Assembly: GCF_023703085.1 (NCBI RefSeq) | Contig: NZ_JAMQJY010000003.1 | Coordinates: 1 to 64,000 of the forward strand | Direction of reading: 5' to 3' | Source: Alkalicoccobacillus plakortidis | GTDB taxonomy: Bacteria; Bacillota; Bacilli; Bacillales; Bacillaceae_D | Length of the DNA: 64,000 nucleotides | Part shown: positions 1 through 9,014 of the stretch, piece after piece | Position numbering within the stretch: position 1 is the first letter of the stretch | Layout of the letters: each line of letters starts with the position of its first letter | The notes under the pieces: model-generated | What the model was told of the DNA's origin: nothing | The model's database searches: none | The model's input: only the letters and a program-made list of their open reading frames with translations | Made by a program: the position numbers and the translations under genes

Positions 1-6
1 ATCTTT

Positions 7-456
7 TTATATTTTTTTTAGCTTTCCTCTACATTTTCCGCAAGCGTATTTTGAAGTGTTGATTCTTCTTTTTCGGATATAGGTTTGGCTGCAGGCGGAG
101 CAGGCATAACGGTGTAATTGCTTGGGTGTATTCTGCATCCCTTCGATGACTTGGCAGTGTCTGAGTCCTCCTACTTTTGCGAGCAAATATTTGAATTCTG
201 GATCTTGGTGCTTGTAGCCTCTTTTTTGGATGTGAAGATGATAGTGGCATAATTCGTGTTTAATGATGCCGATTAGTTCTTCCTCTCCGAAAGCTGCTAA
301 CATCTTAGGGTTTATTTCAATGTCGTGTGATTGAAGAAAATAACGTCCTCCGGTTGTCCGAAGTCGTGAGTTAAAGCGTGCGTTGTGTAAGAATGGCCGA
401 TTGAAAAATGTGGCGGATAGGTCTTCCACAAGGTGCTGCAGGTCTTGCTGAAGCAT
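7..456 (-). CDS. ydcK: SprT-like zinc metalloprotease family protein
   Basis: The 149-residue product has the metalloprotease motif HELCH (about residues 67-71) followed by a C-terminal zinc ribbon with two CxxC pairs (CSAC near 119 and CGKC near 138). This is the SprT-like layout, with catalytic and zinc-ribbon parts both present and full length for the family. B. subtilis YdcK is the likely counterpart and also lies next to cmpA and tex. The substrate is not known. The gene is read away from cmpA, with the two starts about 100 bp apart, so they probably have separate promoters in that gap. Family assignment is strong; the cellular role is not established from sequence. Confidence 0.88.
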   Translation of the reverse strand: MLQQDLQHLVEDLSATFFNRPFLHNARFNSRLRTTGGRYFLQSHDIEINPKMLAAFGEEELIGIIKHELCHYHLHIQKRGYKHQDPEFKYLLAKVGGLRHCQVIEGMQNTPKQLHRYACSACSQTYIRKRRINTSKYACGKCRGKLKKI

Positions 457-562
457 ATATCTTTCATCCTTTCAAAAAAAGAAAGTCTGTCTTGGAAACA
501 CTGACAAACTGCTCTGCATATAATAGATAATATTATCATATGAGCGAAGGAGTTGGCGAATT

Positions 563-691
563 GTGCCCAACTGGTTAAAGAAGCAACTTAAACGTGCATT
601 CGTCGAGAAAAATAAGTATCAGCTCCGTGTTCTGAATCAGTGTTGGTTTTATTATCAGCGGACGTATGTGTTAAACCGAAAGAGTAAATGA
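563..691 (+). CDS. cmpA: Cortex morphogenetic protein CmpA (42 aa)
   Basis: This small gene starts with GTG and is preceded by AAGGAG at 547-552, ten bases upstream. The 42-residue product begins with PNWLKKQ and has a central segment NQCWFYY, both characteristic of CmpA, a sporulation protein that in B. subtilis controls spore coat and cortex assembly by promoting turnover of SpoIVA through ClpXP. It is basic and has no membrane segment. The position between the SprT-like gene and tex matches B. subtilis. The gene is too short for most ORF callers. Its presence implies a spore former. Identification rests on motif and synteny memory, not on an alignment. Confidence 0.85.
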   Translation: MPNWLKKQLKRAFVEKNKYQLRVLNQCWFYYQRTYVLNRKSK

Positions 692-830
692 CTCCTATTC
701 GTGTTTTGCTAAGGAAGATTGGATGCTAATCAAGAAGAATTTGCATCATACCCTTAAGTTCAGCATACTTACCTGTGTAAAAGATCATTTACCCGCGATT
801 ACCAGCTCCATAGTCCCCTTTAGCCAAAGT

Positions 831-862
831 AAAAAACCGACCCTCACATAGGTCGGTTTTTT
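831..862. terminator. Bidirectional terminator between cmpA and tex
   Basis: An AAACCGACC stem pairs with GGTCGGTTT around an 8-base loop, with A-tracts upstream and T-tracts downstream. It can therefore stop transcription from both cmpA (+) and tex (-). The stretch 692-830 before it shows no other feature. Confidence 0.85.
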
Positions 863-867
863 GATAT

Positions 868-3051
868 TCAGGATGAGACGGTTTGATTTTCTGGAGCGAG
901 CATGGTTAGGGCGATGCGTCCTTTTTGTACGTCGACGGACGTGACCCATACTGTTACGATGTCTCCGACGGCTACTACGTCCATTGGATTTTTGACAAAT
1001 CGTTTTGTTAGTTTGGAAATATGGACAAGTCCATCCTGCTTAACTCCGATATCTACAAATGCGCCAAAATCAACGACATTTCGGACTGTGCCTTCGAGTT
1101 GCATACCAGGCTCTAGGTCCTCCATTTTCAAGACATCCTGTTTGAGTAGTGGTTTGGCTACCTCATCGCGCGGGTCGCGTGTTGGGCGTATAAAGGCGTC
1201 AATAATATCCTTTAAGGTTGGTAAACCGATGTTCAACTCGTCTGCTAATGCTTGGACATTCATTGTTTGCAGACGATCCTTCGCAATAGCAGATCCTATT
1301 TCTGATGATGGAATGTCTGCTTTGTCTAGGATCGATGTTGCTACTTTATAGCTTTCTGGATGAATGCCGGTTGCATCAAGTGGCTGTTTGCCATCTTGGA
1401 TTCGCAGGAAACCGATACATTGCTCATACGTTTTGGCACCAAGGCGCGGAATTTTCTTTAATTCACTACGGCTGTTAAAGCGGCCTTCCTCATCACGTTT
1501 TTTGATAATATTGTTTGCCACTGTTTTGGATAAACAAGCTACGTATTGTAGTAGGGCTGATGAAGCTGTATTTACGTTCACTCCCACTCGGTTTACAACG
1601 GTTTCTACGACAAATGATAAAGAATCCGTTAATTTCTTTTGGGAGACATCATGCTGATATTGACCAACGCCAACTGATTTAGGATCTATTTTCACTAGCT
1701 CTGCCAGTGGGTCTTGTAGTCTGCGAGCAATCGAGATTGCACTACGTTCCTCCACCGCAAGTTCTGGAAATTCTTCGCGGCCCATGTCTGAAGCTGAATA
1801 CACACTTGCTCCTGCTTCATTCACAATCACATAAAAAACTTGTTCCTGTATCTCTTTGATGACATCTGCAATAAATTGCTCTGTTTCTCTAGATGCGGTT
1901 CCATTCCCGATAGCAATAACATCCACATCAAATTTTTTAATTAGGTCTTTTACTACTTTTGCAGATTGTTCGACCTGAGACTTTGGTGGTGTTGGGTAAA
2001 TCACTCGGATATCTAGCACTTTACCTGTGTGATCAACAACAGCTAGTTTACAGCCCGTTCGGTATGCAGGATCTACGCCTAAAACTACTTGCTGCTTCAT
2101 CGGTGGCTGCAGCAATAGGTTCCTTAGATTCTCAGCAAAGATATGGATCGCTTGTTCTTCTCCTGCTTCATTTAATTCATTTCGTACTTCTCTTTCAATA
2201 GATGGTTGAATTAAACGTTTGTAGCTGTCGGCAATCGCTTCTTCCACATAAGGCACTGCTTGTGAGCCGAATGAACGAATGACTTTCCTGACAAGCTCAC
2301 TTGTTAATCGATCTGCTGGCGAGTTCACACTTACTCGAAGGATGCCTTCCTTCTCTCCACGATTAACAGCTAATACGCGGTGAGGAGCGATTGATTTAAG
2401 TGGTTCACTATAATCGTAGTACATTTCGAAAACAGATTTTTCATCGGCTTCCTTGTTTTTCACTTCAGCCTTTAAGCTGCCTTCTTTAATGGTACGTGTG
2501 CGAATCAAACTTCGTAGGTCAGCATCATCGGCTACCCATTCAGCAATAATGTCCTGTGCGCCTTCTATAGCAGCTTCAACGGTTTCAATTTCATGTTCTT
2601 CAGATATGTACTTTGTAGCTTCTTCTTTTGGATCACCCGATTTTGGTAATGAGAATAACCACTGAGCTAATGGCTCTAGTCCTTTTTCTTTAGCGGTTGT
2701 TGCTCGTGTGCGACGTTTTTGTTTATAAGGACGATATAAATCTTCAACTGTCTGAAGTTTGTCCGCTTCTTCAATCGCTTTGCTGAGCTCATCTGTTAGC
2801 TTTTCTTGCGCATCAATTAACCGTATAACCTCGGCTTTTCGGTCGGCTAATTGATTAACATATGTCCATCTATCTGCGAGATCTTTTAATTGAACTTCAT
2901 CCATTCCACCGGTCATTTCTTTTCGATAACGGGCAATAAATGGAACCGTATTGCCTTCATCCATCATATCGATGACTTGTTTGGCATGCTTCGGTTGAAC
3001 ATTTAACTCTAGTGCTACCTGCTCGATCATCTGTTGTTTTAAGTCTTCCAA
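868..3051 (-). CDS. tex: Tex family RNA-binding transcription accessory protein
   Basis: The product is about 727 residues with the Tex/YdcI order: N-terminal helical Tex domain, a YqgF-like RNase H fold domain starting near GVDPAYRTGCK, helix-hairpin-helix repeats (LKKIPRLGAKTYEQ region), and a C-terminal S1 RNA-binding domain (EGTVRNVVDFGAFVDIGV). Tex proteins bind nucleic acid and affect transcription and stress tolerance. Two starts are possible. The ATG at 3060 touches the AAAGGAGG box directly, which leaves no spacer, so the in-frame TTG at 3051 (spacing 9) is preferred. The gene follows rsbX after a terminator and is intact, unlike several neighbours. Confidence 0.93.
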   Translation of the reverse strand: MEDLKQQMIEQVALELNVQPKHAKQVIDMMDEGNTVPFIARYRKEMTGGMDEVQLKDLADRWTYVNQLADRKAEVIRLIDAQEKLTDELSKAIEEADKLQTVEDLYRPYKQKRRTRATTAKEKGLEPLAQWLFSLPKSGDPKEEATKYISEEHEIETVEAAIEGAQDIIAEWVADDADLRSLIRTRTIKEGSLKAEVKNKEADEKSVFEMYYDYSEPLKSIAPHRVLAVNRGEKEGILRVSVNSPADRLTSELVRKVIRSFGSQAVPYVEEAIADSYKRLIQPSIEREVRNELNEAGEEQAIHIFAENLRNLLLQPPMKQQVVLGVDPAYRTGCKLAVVDHTGKVLDIRVIYPTPPKSQVEQSAKVVKDLIKKFDVDVIAIGNGTASRETEQFIADVIKEIQEQVFYVIVNEAGASVYSASDMGREEFPELAVEERSAISIARRLQDPLAELVKIDPKSVGVGQYQHDVSQKKLTDSLSFVVETVVNRVGVNVNTASSALLQYVACLSKTVANNIIKKRDEEGRFNSRSELKKIPRLGAKTYEQCIGFLRIQDGKQPLDATGIHPESYKVATSILDKADIPSSEIGSAIAKDRLQTMNVQALADELNIGLPTLKDIIDAFIRPTRDPRDEVAKPLLKQDVLKMEDLEPGMQLEGTVRNVVDFGAFVDIGVKQDGLVHISKLTKRFVKNPMDVVAVGDIVTVWVTSVDVQKGRIALTMLAPENQTVSS

Positions 3052-3110
3052 AACCCTCATCCTCCTTTAATTTCCCTGTTATTATCATATCATAGACAGG
3101 CGAACCAAAT

Positions 3111-3152
3111 AAAATAAGCTCCCACCTAGTCATTGGTGAAAAAGCTTATTTT
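3111..3152 (-). terminator. Terminator after the sigB operon
   Basis: AAAATAAGCT and AGCTTATTTT form an outer stem that encloses CACC/GGTG. It overlaps the 3' end of rsbX and separates the rsb-sigB operon from tex. Confidence 0.65.
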
Positions 3153-3748
3153 AACTTACCTATTAGAAGTGTTACGTCATCATTATCCACATAACGTGCC
3201 TCGTTAAAGATTCTGTCGTCATTCTCTCGTAAGTCATTAACATGTAACAGTGTTAATTTCGAAGGCGGGCTCACTACTCCATCTGAGTATAAGACAAAAA
3301 TAGTTCCTTCATCGTACTGAAAATGGCTTTCTCTTATGTTTTCGTTTCTGCCACAAAGATAACCTCGTGTTGGTAATGGCTGAACCGTTGTTCCGTTAGG
3401 ATTATACATTGAAAATCCGATATTCCCAAAGTTACTATAGCTAATTCTACGATCTTCAAAAACAAGCTTAACAACTGTGACAACAGCGCCTCGTTTATTT
3501 AGTAGCACTCGATTACATTTCTCCACAATCGCTTTGACAGGCAACTCATGGCACTCTTTGACGATTTGAATTGCTGCTTGAGCTGATTCACTGGCCCCTG
3601 CGCCACTTCCTAATCCATCAATAACCGCACATACGACATACGTATCGGTATTAATAATCGCATGGGCATCTCCACAAAATTCACCATCGTTTTTAGAGCG
3701 CTCCAAGACAGCCACTTGTATATGATCGTCTTCCTTATACATAACCAT
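3146..3748 (-). CDS. rsbX: Phosphoserine phosphatase RsbX
   Basis: The 200-residue product is a PP2C-type phosphatase. It has an early acidic GDA motif (FCGDAHA), the central glycine-rich VIDGLGSGAGAS segment, a YSDGV motif and a terminal NDDVT metal-ligand motif. In B. subtilis RsbX dephosphorylates the stressosome proteins RsbS and RsbR and resets the SigB system. Its ATG overlaps the sigB stop codon (TAATG), so the two genes are probably translationally coupled. It is the last gene of the eight-gene operon. Length and position are as expected. Confidence 0.93.
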   Translation of the reverse strand: MVMYKEDDHIQVAVLERSKNDGEFCGDAHAIINTDTYVVCAVIDGLGSGAGASESAQAAIQIVKECHELPVKAIVEKCNRVLLNKRGAVVTVVKLVFEDRRISYSNFGNIGFSMYNPNGTTVQPLPTRGYLCGRNENIRESHFQYDEGTIFVLYSDGVVSPPSKLTLLHVNDLRENDDRIFNEARYVDNDDVTLLIGKLK

Positions 3749-4488
3749 TACAAGATTTCAGACGGTTCTACGCGAATTGATTCTCTTAATTTTTCCAATG
3801 CACGTCTTTGCAATCTTGACACATGCATCTGTGAGATTCCTAACCGCTCTCCCGCTTCCTTCTGACTATAATTGTCGTAATACGTGTATTGAAGAATTAG
3901 CTTCTCTCGTTCATTTAACACTTGAAAGGCTTTCTCCAAAAGCATTTGCTGATCAGTCTGTTCATAACCATCATCCTCTTTCCCGACTAAGTCGAGTAGA
4001 GTGACTTCTCCGCCCTCTTGATCGGCTTCGAGTGCACGGTTAACTGAAAGTGCCTGATAGCTTTTGCTCATCTCCATTGTTTCTAGGATTTCCTCTTCGG
4101 ACACATTTAGATAGTCGGAAATCTCGGCAACAAGTGGAGAACGTTGCAATTCGGCCGTTAGGGTATCAACAGCCTTTTTAATTTTTGGTCCTAATTCTTT
4201 TATTCGTCTTGGAACATGAACACTCCATGTTTTATCACGAATAAATCGCTTAATTTCCCCAACAATTGTTGGCACCGCAAAGGATTCAAAGCTTCGACCA
4301 AATTCGTTGTCAAACCGTTGCAAGGCAGCAAGTAAACCGACCATTCCGACTTGAAACAAATCTTCGTCGTGTTCACGACCTTTGGAAAATTTGCGTGAAA
4401 GAGAACGAACTAAAGCTTCATAATGTTTAACAAGCTTTAACTGAACGTCTTCATTACGAGTTTCTTGGTATTCCTTTATCCAAGCCAT
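3748..4488 (-). CDS. sigB: General stress sigma factor SigB
   Basis: This 246-residue group 3 sigma-70 factor has region 2 (DLFQVGMVGLLAALQRFD), a region 2.4/3 segment (DKTWSVHVPRRIKELGP) typical of SigB/SigF, and a region 4 helix-turn-helix (SQKEAGERLGISQMHVSR). It lies between rsbW and rsbX, as in B. subtilis. Candidate SigB promoters (GTTT...GGGTAT type) occur before rsbV, the SDR gene at 23656, the YeeE gene at 32317 and the PRC-barrel gene at 63306, so part of its regulon may be inside this window. Confidence 0.96.
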   Translation of the reverse strand: MAWIKEYQETRNEDVQLKLVKHYEALVRSLSRKFSKGREHDEDLFQVGMVGLLAALQRFDNEFGRSFESFAVPTIVGEIKRFIRDKTWSVHVPRRIKELGPKIKKAVDTLTAELQRSPLVAEISDYLNVSEEEILETMEMSKSYQALSVNRALEADQEGGEVTLLDLVGKEDDGYEQTDQQMLLEKAFQVLNEREKLILQYTYYDNYSQKEAGERLGISQMHVSRLQRRALEKLRESIRVEPSEIL

Positions 4489-4493
4489 ATACT

Positions 4494-4982
4494 TTATCCT
4501 TGTTCTGACTGTAATGATGAGATTCCGTCGACATGTTCTTCCACCTCATTTTTCCGTAGGAACTTTGTCATCATCAGCACCACTCCGGCTTCATCATGAA
4601 TCTGAACTTTATCCATAAGCGTGCTAATAAGGAATAAGCCAAGCCCACCTTCTTTCATGTCACCGATCGGTTGTTTTGAATCAACTGGGCCGAGTTTCCC
4701 TTGAAGTTCTTTAATATCAAAGCTTTGCCCTTCGTCAGCAATAATAATCTCCATACGGTCAGCAAATAAGTCACACGCAATCTTGACGTTTCCTTCTTCC
4801 TCGTATGCATGATTCACTGCATTCGTACATGCTTCTGCAACAGCAATCTTGATATCTTCAATATCGTCATAAGAAAAACCTAACCGATTCGCAATTCCAG
4901 AAATGGTCAGGCGTACAACTCCAACATATTCAGCTTTTGCAGGAATACTCATCTCTATATGGTCTACTTGTTGTTCAGTCAT
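4494..4982 (-). CDS. rsbW: Anti-sigma-B factor and serine kinase RsbW
   Basis: The product (162 residues) is a GHKL-fold kinase with an N-box (EACTNAVNHAY), the ATP-binding DEGQSFD segment and the G-rich GGLGLFLI lid motif. RsbW binds SigB and holds it inactive, and phosphorylates RsbV. Its start overlaps the rsbV stop by four bases (ATGA) and sigB follows after five bases, so the three products are likely made in fixed ratio. Confidence 0.96.
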   Translation of the reverse strand: MTEQQVDHIEMSIPAKAEYVGVVRLTISGIANRLGFSYDDIEDIKIAVAEACTNAVNHAYEEEGNVKIACDLFADRMEIIIADEGQSFDIKELQGKLGPVDSKQPIGDMKEGGLGLFLISTLMDKVQIHDEAGVVLMMTKFLRKNEVEEHVDGISSLQSEQG

Positions 4983-5308
4983 TTTGCTTCTTCCCTCCGA
5001 TCCACAATATTAATCACTTCATCTAGACCTGTAATGACAAAAAGACGCTTAATTCGTTCTGACATTCCAATAAGTGTTAAAGTACTTCCGTTCGTATCGG
5101 ATGCCTTAAGAACCCCAACAAATATTCCGAGTCCTGTACTATCTATATATTGAACCTCTGACAAATCAACAATAAGTTCTCCACCATTTTGTTCTGTTAG
5201 AGGGATCAGTGCTTCTCTTAGCTTCGGAGCTGTATATGTGTCAATTTCACCTGAAAGAAAAACGTTCTTTTGATTCTCTAATTCTTCAACTCGAATATCT
5301 AAATTCAA
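4979..5308 (-). CDS. rsbV: Anti-anti-sigma factor RsbV
   Basis: This is a 109-residue STAS-domain protein with the phosphorylation motif YIDSTGLGIF, where the serine is the RsbW target. Unphosphorylated RsbV releases SigB from RsbW. The start codon is TTG, placed eight bases after AAGGAGG; no ATG in frame is better placed. A SigB-type promoter overlaps the end of rsbU just upstream (5360-5386), giving the autoregulated rsbV-rsbW-sigB-rsbX transcript known from B. subtilis. Confidence 0.95.
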   Translation of the reverse strand: MNLDIRVEELENQKNVFLSGEIDTYTAPKLREALIPLTEQNGGELIVDLSEVQYIDSTGLGIFVGVLKASDTNGSTLTLIGMSERIKRLFVITGLDEVINIVDRREEAK

Positions 5309-5359
5309 TGTAACAACCTCCTTGAGTTAGAACCGCATCAATCTACCTAATGTACTTTG

Positions 5360-5386
5360 TGTACCACAAATAGTAACTTTTTAAAC
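5360..5386 (-). promoter_or_regulatory. Candidate SigB promoter for rsbV-rsbW-sigB-rsbX
   Basis: On the minus strand GTTTAA (which contains the restored rsbU stop) is followed after 15 bases by GGTACA, resembling the SigB consensus GTTTAA / GGGTAT. Its place matches the internal autoregulated promoter of the B. subtilis operon. The -10 element is imperfect. Confidence 0.55.
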
Positions 5387-6395
5387 ATCTCTTCTTAAAA
5401 TAATTAACGTAAGATCATCTCTTAACGAAAAGTCCTGCATCTTACTTAACTCACGATATACATTTTCAACCATTTCTTGTGCACTTAGGTGGATTGATTT
5501 TTCTGATCAATTCTACAATTTCTTCTCGCTCAAGAAATTCATCACCAACTCGACATTCCGTTACTCCGTCCGTTAGAAGCACCACAAAATCCCCAACATG
5601 AAGCTGTTTTACATATTCTCGATACGTGGCTTTTTTTGACACACCTAATACAAGACCTTTTGCACTAAGCTCTTCGAATGAATCAGTTTTTGCGTTGTAA
5701 AAAAAACCAGGTTCATGACCCGCACCTGAATACGTAAATTCATGAGTGTTAGCATTATAATAACCATACATCATCGTTACAAACATGCTATCGTCCACGT
5801 TCTGCTCAACTACTCGGTTTAAACTTTCCAATAAAGCACTCGGATTAAGCTGCTGCTCTGGCAAACTGTCCATGGCATATTTAATCATGGACATACACAA
5901 AGCAGCTGGTACTCCCTTACCAATGATATCGGATATGGATAGACCAATTCCGCCGAATTGATCCTTTACATAGTGGTAATAGTCTCCACTCATTTTCTTT
6001 GCGGGTACACTCACTACACCTACATCTAATCCTTCTAAATAAAGATGTTCTCGCGGTAGGAGAGTTTGTTGCATTTTAGCGGCAACATCAATTTCAGCTT
6101 CAAGCTCTTGTTGTCGATCTCTTAAAATTTGATGCTCACGATATGCCATGCCATAACCCATCATCGCTTCTAACAAGAAATCGAAGGACGCCTGAATATC
6201 ATCTGGTAGCTCAGGGTAGAGTTGATCCATTATGGACCTGTGAAGGCTGACAAGTTCCTCAGGTGACGTTTGATGTTCTAGCAACGTCCGAGTGAATTGC
6301 TGGGCTTCATAGAGAACTTGCTCACTACCTGTGTTTAAGTAGGATTCTAGAATTTTTTTATAGGACGTTTCAATATTGTTGTCTGTATAATTCAT
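5381..6395 (-). CDS. rsbU: PP2C phosphatase RsbU (frameshifted near the C-terminus)
   Basis: RsbU dephosphorylates RsbV and is switched on by RsbT. The N-terminal helical RsbT-binding domain (about 1-85) precedes a PP2C domain with SGDYYHY, DIIGKGVPAAL and TDGVTEC motifs. The uninterrupted frame stops early at 5466, but from about 5490 the next frame continues with SAQEMVENVYRELSK and ends in the conserved metal motif RDDLTLIILRRDV at 5381. Removing one base gives 337 residues, close to the B. subtilis length. Unlike most lesions in this window, this one is not at a GCTGG site. A true loss of the last PP2C motif would inactivate the enzyme. Confidence 0.9.
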
Positions 6396-6413
6396 AGTGC
6401 ATTGATGTCCTCC

Positions 6414-6830
6414 TTATCGGAGCCATTTAGTAGCTGTGATGGTTGTTCCTTGATTTACTTCAGATTCAATATTAAAGTCATCCATCAGTCGTTTTACTCC
6501 TGGAAGTCCTGCACCGAGTCCGCTTGATGTTGTAAAACCATCTACCATTACCTGGCGTAAATCTGGAATGCCGGGCCCTAAATCTGAAGCCGTAATTTTA
6601 ATTCCTTTTTTTGTTCCAAATTTGCTTTTTTCTTCTACCATATCAATTTTAATTTCACCACGTTGCGCGTATAAGTATATATTACGTGCCAACTCTGAAA
6701 TGGCTGTGGTAATTCTAGCTTGATCGACATTTCCAAAACCAAGTTCTTTTGAAAGGGTTCTACCTGCCTGTCTTGCAGCAACAATTCCCCATTCATTTTT
6801 CACTTCAACACAGGATTGGGTTTCCATCAT
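6414..6830 (-). CDS. rsbT: Stressosome serine kinase and switch protein RsbT
   Basis: The 138-residue GHKL kinase has an N-box (ISELARNIYLYA), DLGPGIPD and a G-rich GLGAGLPGVKR lid. RsbT phosphorylates RsbR and RsbS under stress, leaves the stressosome and activates RsbU. The ATG follows the rsbS stop directly, with GGAGGG just before it inside the rsbS end. Confidence 0.96.
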   Translation of the reverse strand: MMETQSCVEVKNEWGIVAARQAGRTLSKELGFGNVDQARITTAISELARNIYLYAQRGEIKIDMVEEKSKFGTKKGIKITASDLGPGIPDLRQVMVDGFTTSSGLGAGLPGVKRLMDDFNIESEVNQGTTITATKWLR

Positions 6831-7187
6831 CTAACCCTCCAATTCCTGTTGCAGTTTCTCTAAACCTTGCTCTAAATCAAGAGCTGTTGAAACATCTTCT
6901 AATTTGATCCCCATATCTATAAGTGTAATAGCAACAGCTGGTCTAATACCAGTTAGTACAACCTTTGCTCCCATCAAACTTGACATGTCGACCACATCAC
7001 CTAATACTTTTGCGATAAATGAATCAATCATATCAACTGAAGTCAGATCAATGACTACTCCCGAAGATCCTTCTTGATGAATTTTATTCAAAAGGTCTTC
7101 TTGAAACTGAAGCGCTGTTTGGTCGTCTAATTCAGTTTGAATACTGATCAGCAAATATTTTCCGAGCTTTAAAATTGGAATTCTCAT
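6831..7187 (-). CDS. rsbS: Stressosome scaffold protein RsbS
   Basis: This 118-residue single STAS-domain protein has the phosphoserine motif [13 protein letters not shown], the RsbT target. Together with RsbR-type proteins it builds the cytoplasmic stressosome that captures RsbT. It sits 20 bases after rsbR and directly before rsbT. Confidence 0.96.
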   Translation of the reverse strand: MRIPILKLGKYLLISIQTELDDQTALQFQEDLLNKIHQEGSSGVVIDLTSVDMIDSFIAKVLGDVVDMSSLMGAKVVLTGIRPAVAITLIDMGIKLEDVSTALDLEQGLEKLQQELEG

Positions 7188-7207
7188 CTATTTATATACC
7201 TCCAAGC

Positions 7208-8026
7208 TTACATCTCAATCTTTTTTTGGTTGCACATTTCAAGTGCTTTTTCCATTCCTTTTTGAAGAGTGCTCTTCGTTGGGAATTTTGTTAAGTCAAT
7301 GCCTAGATTAACAATTGTCTGTGCAATTTCTGGTCTAATGCCAACAAGGATAGAGGTAGCCCCTACAAGTCGAACTGCTTCGGAAGCTTCAATGATATGA
7401 TGAGCAACCATTGTATCTACAATTGGTACTCCCGTTATATCAATAAGTACCACTTTAGAGCGGTTCTTAATCACACCCTCTAAAAGATTTTCCATGATTA
7501 GTTTTGCTCGAGTTGTATCAATACTTCCAATCAAAGGCATCACTGTAATTCCTTCGAATACAGGAATAAGTGGCGCAGATAATTCGAGTAAAGAAAGCTT
7601 CTGCATCTCTAATGTATCTTCCCAAGACTCAATGTATTTTGATACTAAGAAATTATTCATATTATCTATCCATTGGTTTAGCTCACTATAGACATCCAGT
7701 ATATTCGCATCTTCTGGTGGTACATCTTTTAACTGCTGGTGAAAAGCTTGTCTTAAACCTTGCAGGGCTCTTGTAAAATAAGTTAGAGATCTTCCCGTTT
7801 GAATATATTGCTCTGTAAAATTCTTAAGTCCTTCTAATGAATCTTCTTCATTTCTTCTTGCCGTTTGAAGAATTAAGGACATATATTCTTGATTCGTATG
7901 CTCAACGGCTTTTTCTAATGAGGCTTTAATCTCTACCTCACTACGCAACGCTGAAAGTTGGTGATCCCAGTGTTCAATAATTTGATTCTGGTATTTTTGT
8001 AGATAGGTAAGTGCGGTCGATTGCAT
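7208..8026 (-). CDS. rsbR: Stressosome sensor protein RsbR
   Basis: The product is 272 residues from the ATG at 8026, which has GGAGG at the right distance; a longer in-frame start upstream lacks this. The N-terminal half is a helical non-haem globin-like sensor domain and the C-terminal half is a STAS domain carrying two phosphorylatable sites, GSIDTTRA and IVDTMVAHH, the counterparts of Thr171 and Thr205 of B. subtilis RsbRA. It opens the rsb operon, downstream of ndoA and separated from it by a terminator. Confidence 0.95.
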   Translation of the reverse strand: MQSTALTYLQKYQNQIIEHWDHQLSALRSEVEIKASLEKAVEHTNQEYMSLILQTARRNEEDSLEGLKNFTEQYIQTGRSLTYFTRALQGLRQAFHQQLKDVPPEDANILDVYSELNQWIDNMNNFLVSKYIESWEDTLEMQKLSLLELSAPLIPVFEGITVMPLIGSIDTTRAKLIMENLLEGVIKNRSKVVLIDITGVPIVDTMVAHHIIEASEAVRLVGATSILVGIRPEIAQTIVNLGIDLTKFPTKSTLQKGMEKALEMCNQKKIEM

Positions 8027-8129
8027 AGAATATCCTCCAAGTATAGTCTCTACTTTCATTATTCCATGAGTTAGCCTTTGTTGCAAAGAGAAACTATCTA
8101 AAAATCTGACCAACTTTTGCCTACATTAA

Positions 8130-8158
8130 AAAATCCCCGCTTTTTTAGAGGGGATTCA
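8130..8158 (-). terminator. Terminator after ndoA
   Basis: On the minus strand AATCCCC pairs with GGGGATT and is followed by a T run. It lies between ndoA and rsbR, so the toxin-antitoxin unit and the rsb operon can be transcribed separately, with some read-through possible. Confidence 0.7.
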
Positions 8159-8178
8159 GCTCCATGTATGAAGAGAAT

Positions 8179-8529
8179 TTAAAAATCAACTAAACCTAAA
8201 CTTATAAATAATGCCTGATTAACTGAATTCATCATGTTCTCGTCAAGGTGTGTGATCTTATCTGTTAGTCTTTGTTTATCAATCGTTCGTAGTTGTTCCA
8301 ATAAAATAACCGAATCACGGTCAAATCCATACTTCTTAGCATTAATTTCAACATGAGTCGGTAATTTTGCCTTTTGGATTTGCGCAGTGATAGCCGCCAC
8401 AATAACAGTAGGACTAAAACGGTTTCCAATATCATTTTGAATAATTAGAACAGGTCTTACACCACCCTGTTCGGAACCTACCACAGGTGAGAGGTCCGCA
8501 AAATATACGTCTCCTCTTTTCACAATCAA
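8179..8529 (-). CDS. ndoA: mRNA endoribonuclease toxin EndoA (MazF)
   Basis: The 116-residue MazF/PemK-family toxin has the typical start [19 protein letters not shown], then [12 protein letters not shown] and VAAITAQ, which hold the conserved Arg and Thr used for catalysis in B. subtilis EndoA (UACAU cleavage). It forms a toxin-antitoxin pair with the gene three bases upstream and adjoins rsbR, as in B. subtilis. Confidence 0.95.
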   Translation of the reverse strand: MIVKRGDVYFADLSPVVGSEQGGVRPVLIIQNDIGNRFSPTVIVAAITAQIQKAKLPTHVEINAKKYGFDRDSVILLEQLRTIDKQRLTDKITHLDENMMNSVNQALFISLGLVDF

Positions 8530-8532
8530 ATG

Positions 8533-8832
8533 CTACACCCCACTTACTAAACGAACAAGGGTTAGATCCGCTTCCTCCTCCGCAAGAAAAGCCTCTGATG
8601 CAATTGTTAGATTGATTTTTGCCATCTCCATGTAACCTTGCTGCATCGATTCGCGAATTTGGGATTGTTGTCTTTCCATAATATACGTTTTGGTTGCTTT
8701 AGAGATAAATTCACTTCTATTAAGGTTTTCCTGTTCTAACAATGCATCCACCTCGTTTAACAATTGTTGTGGTAATGTAACGGTAATATCCTTAGAATTA
8801 TTATCTTTCATCAACGCATCAACCTCCACCAT
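8533..8832 (-). CDS. ndoAI: EndoA antitoxin (MazE-like, ribbon-helix-helix)
   Basis: This is a protein of up to 99 residues with an N-terminal ribbon-helix-helix DNA-binding motif (DITVTLPQQLLNEVDALL) and a C-terminal toxin-binding tail that ends LVRLVSGV, close to the YeMazE ending. The real start may be the second methionine (8811). It is placed directly before ndoA and after alr, the standard Bacillus order. Confidence 0.93.
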   Translation of the reverse strand: MVEVDALMKDNNSKDITVTLPQQLLNEVDALLEQENLNRSEFISKATKTYIMERQQSQIRESMQQGYMEMAKINLTIASEAFLAEEEADLTLVRLVSGV

Positions 8833-9014
8833 AAAACGCCTTGTACAAAAATCTATCTGCCGTTCAACAGTAACAAGCTTATAGCAGTTACTTTTTTCTA
8901 CTCAAGATTTATCATAGCATTCGAGTGAAAGGATTGCAAAGAGGTTTTGGTACGGTTTTTAAGATATTCTTGTTAGAAATCTTTCCCTACCGAGATTTGG
9001 ATATACATAATCAA

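Noticed and set aside
692..830. tRNA gene after cmpA, where some Bacillus genomes have a tRNA cluster
   Set aside because: No cloverleaf with a T-loop GTTCGA-type sequence could be folded.
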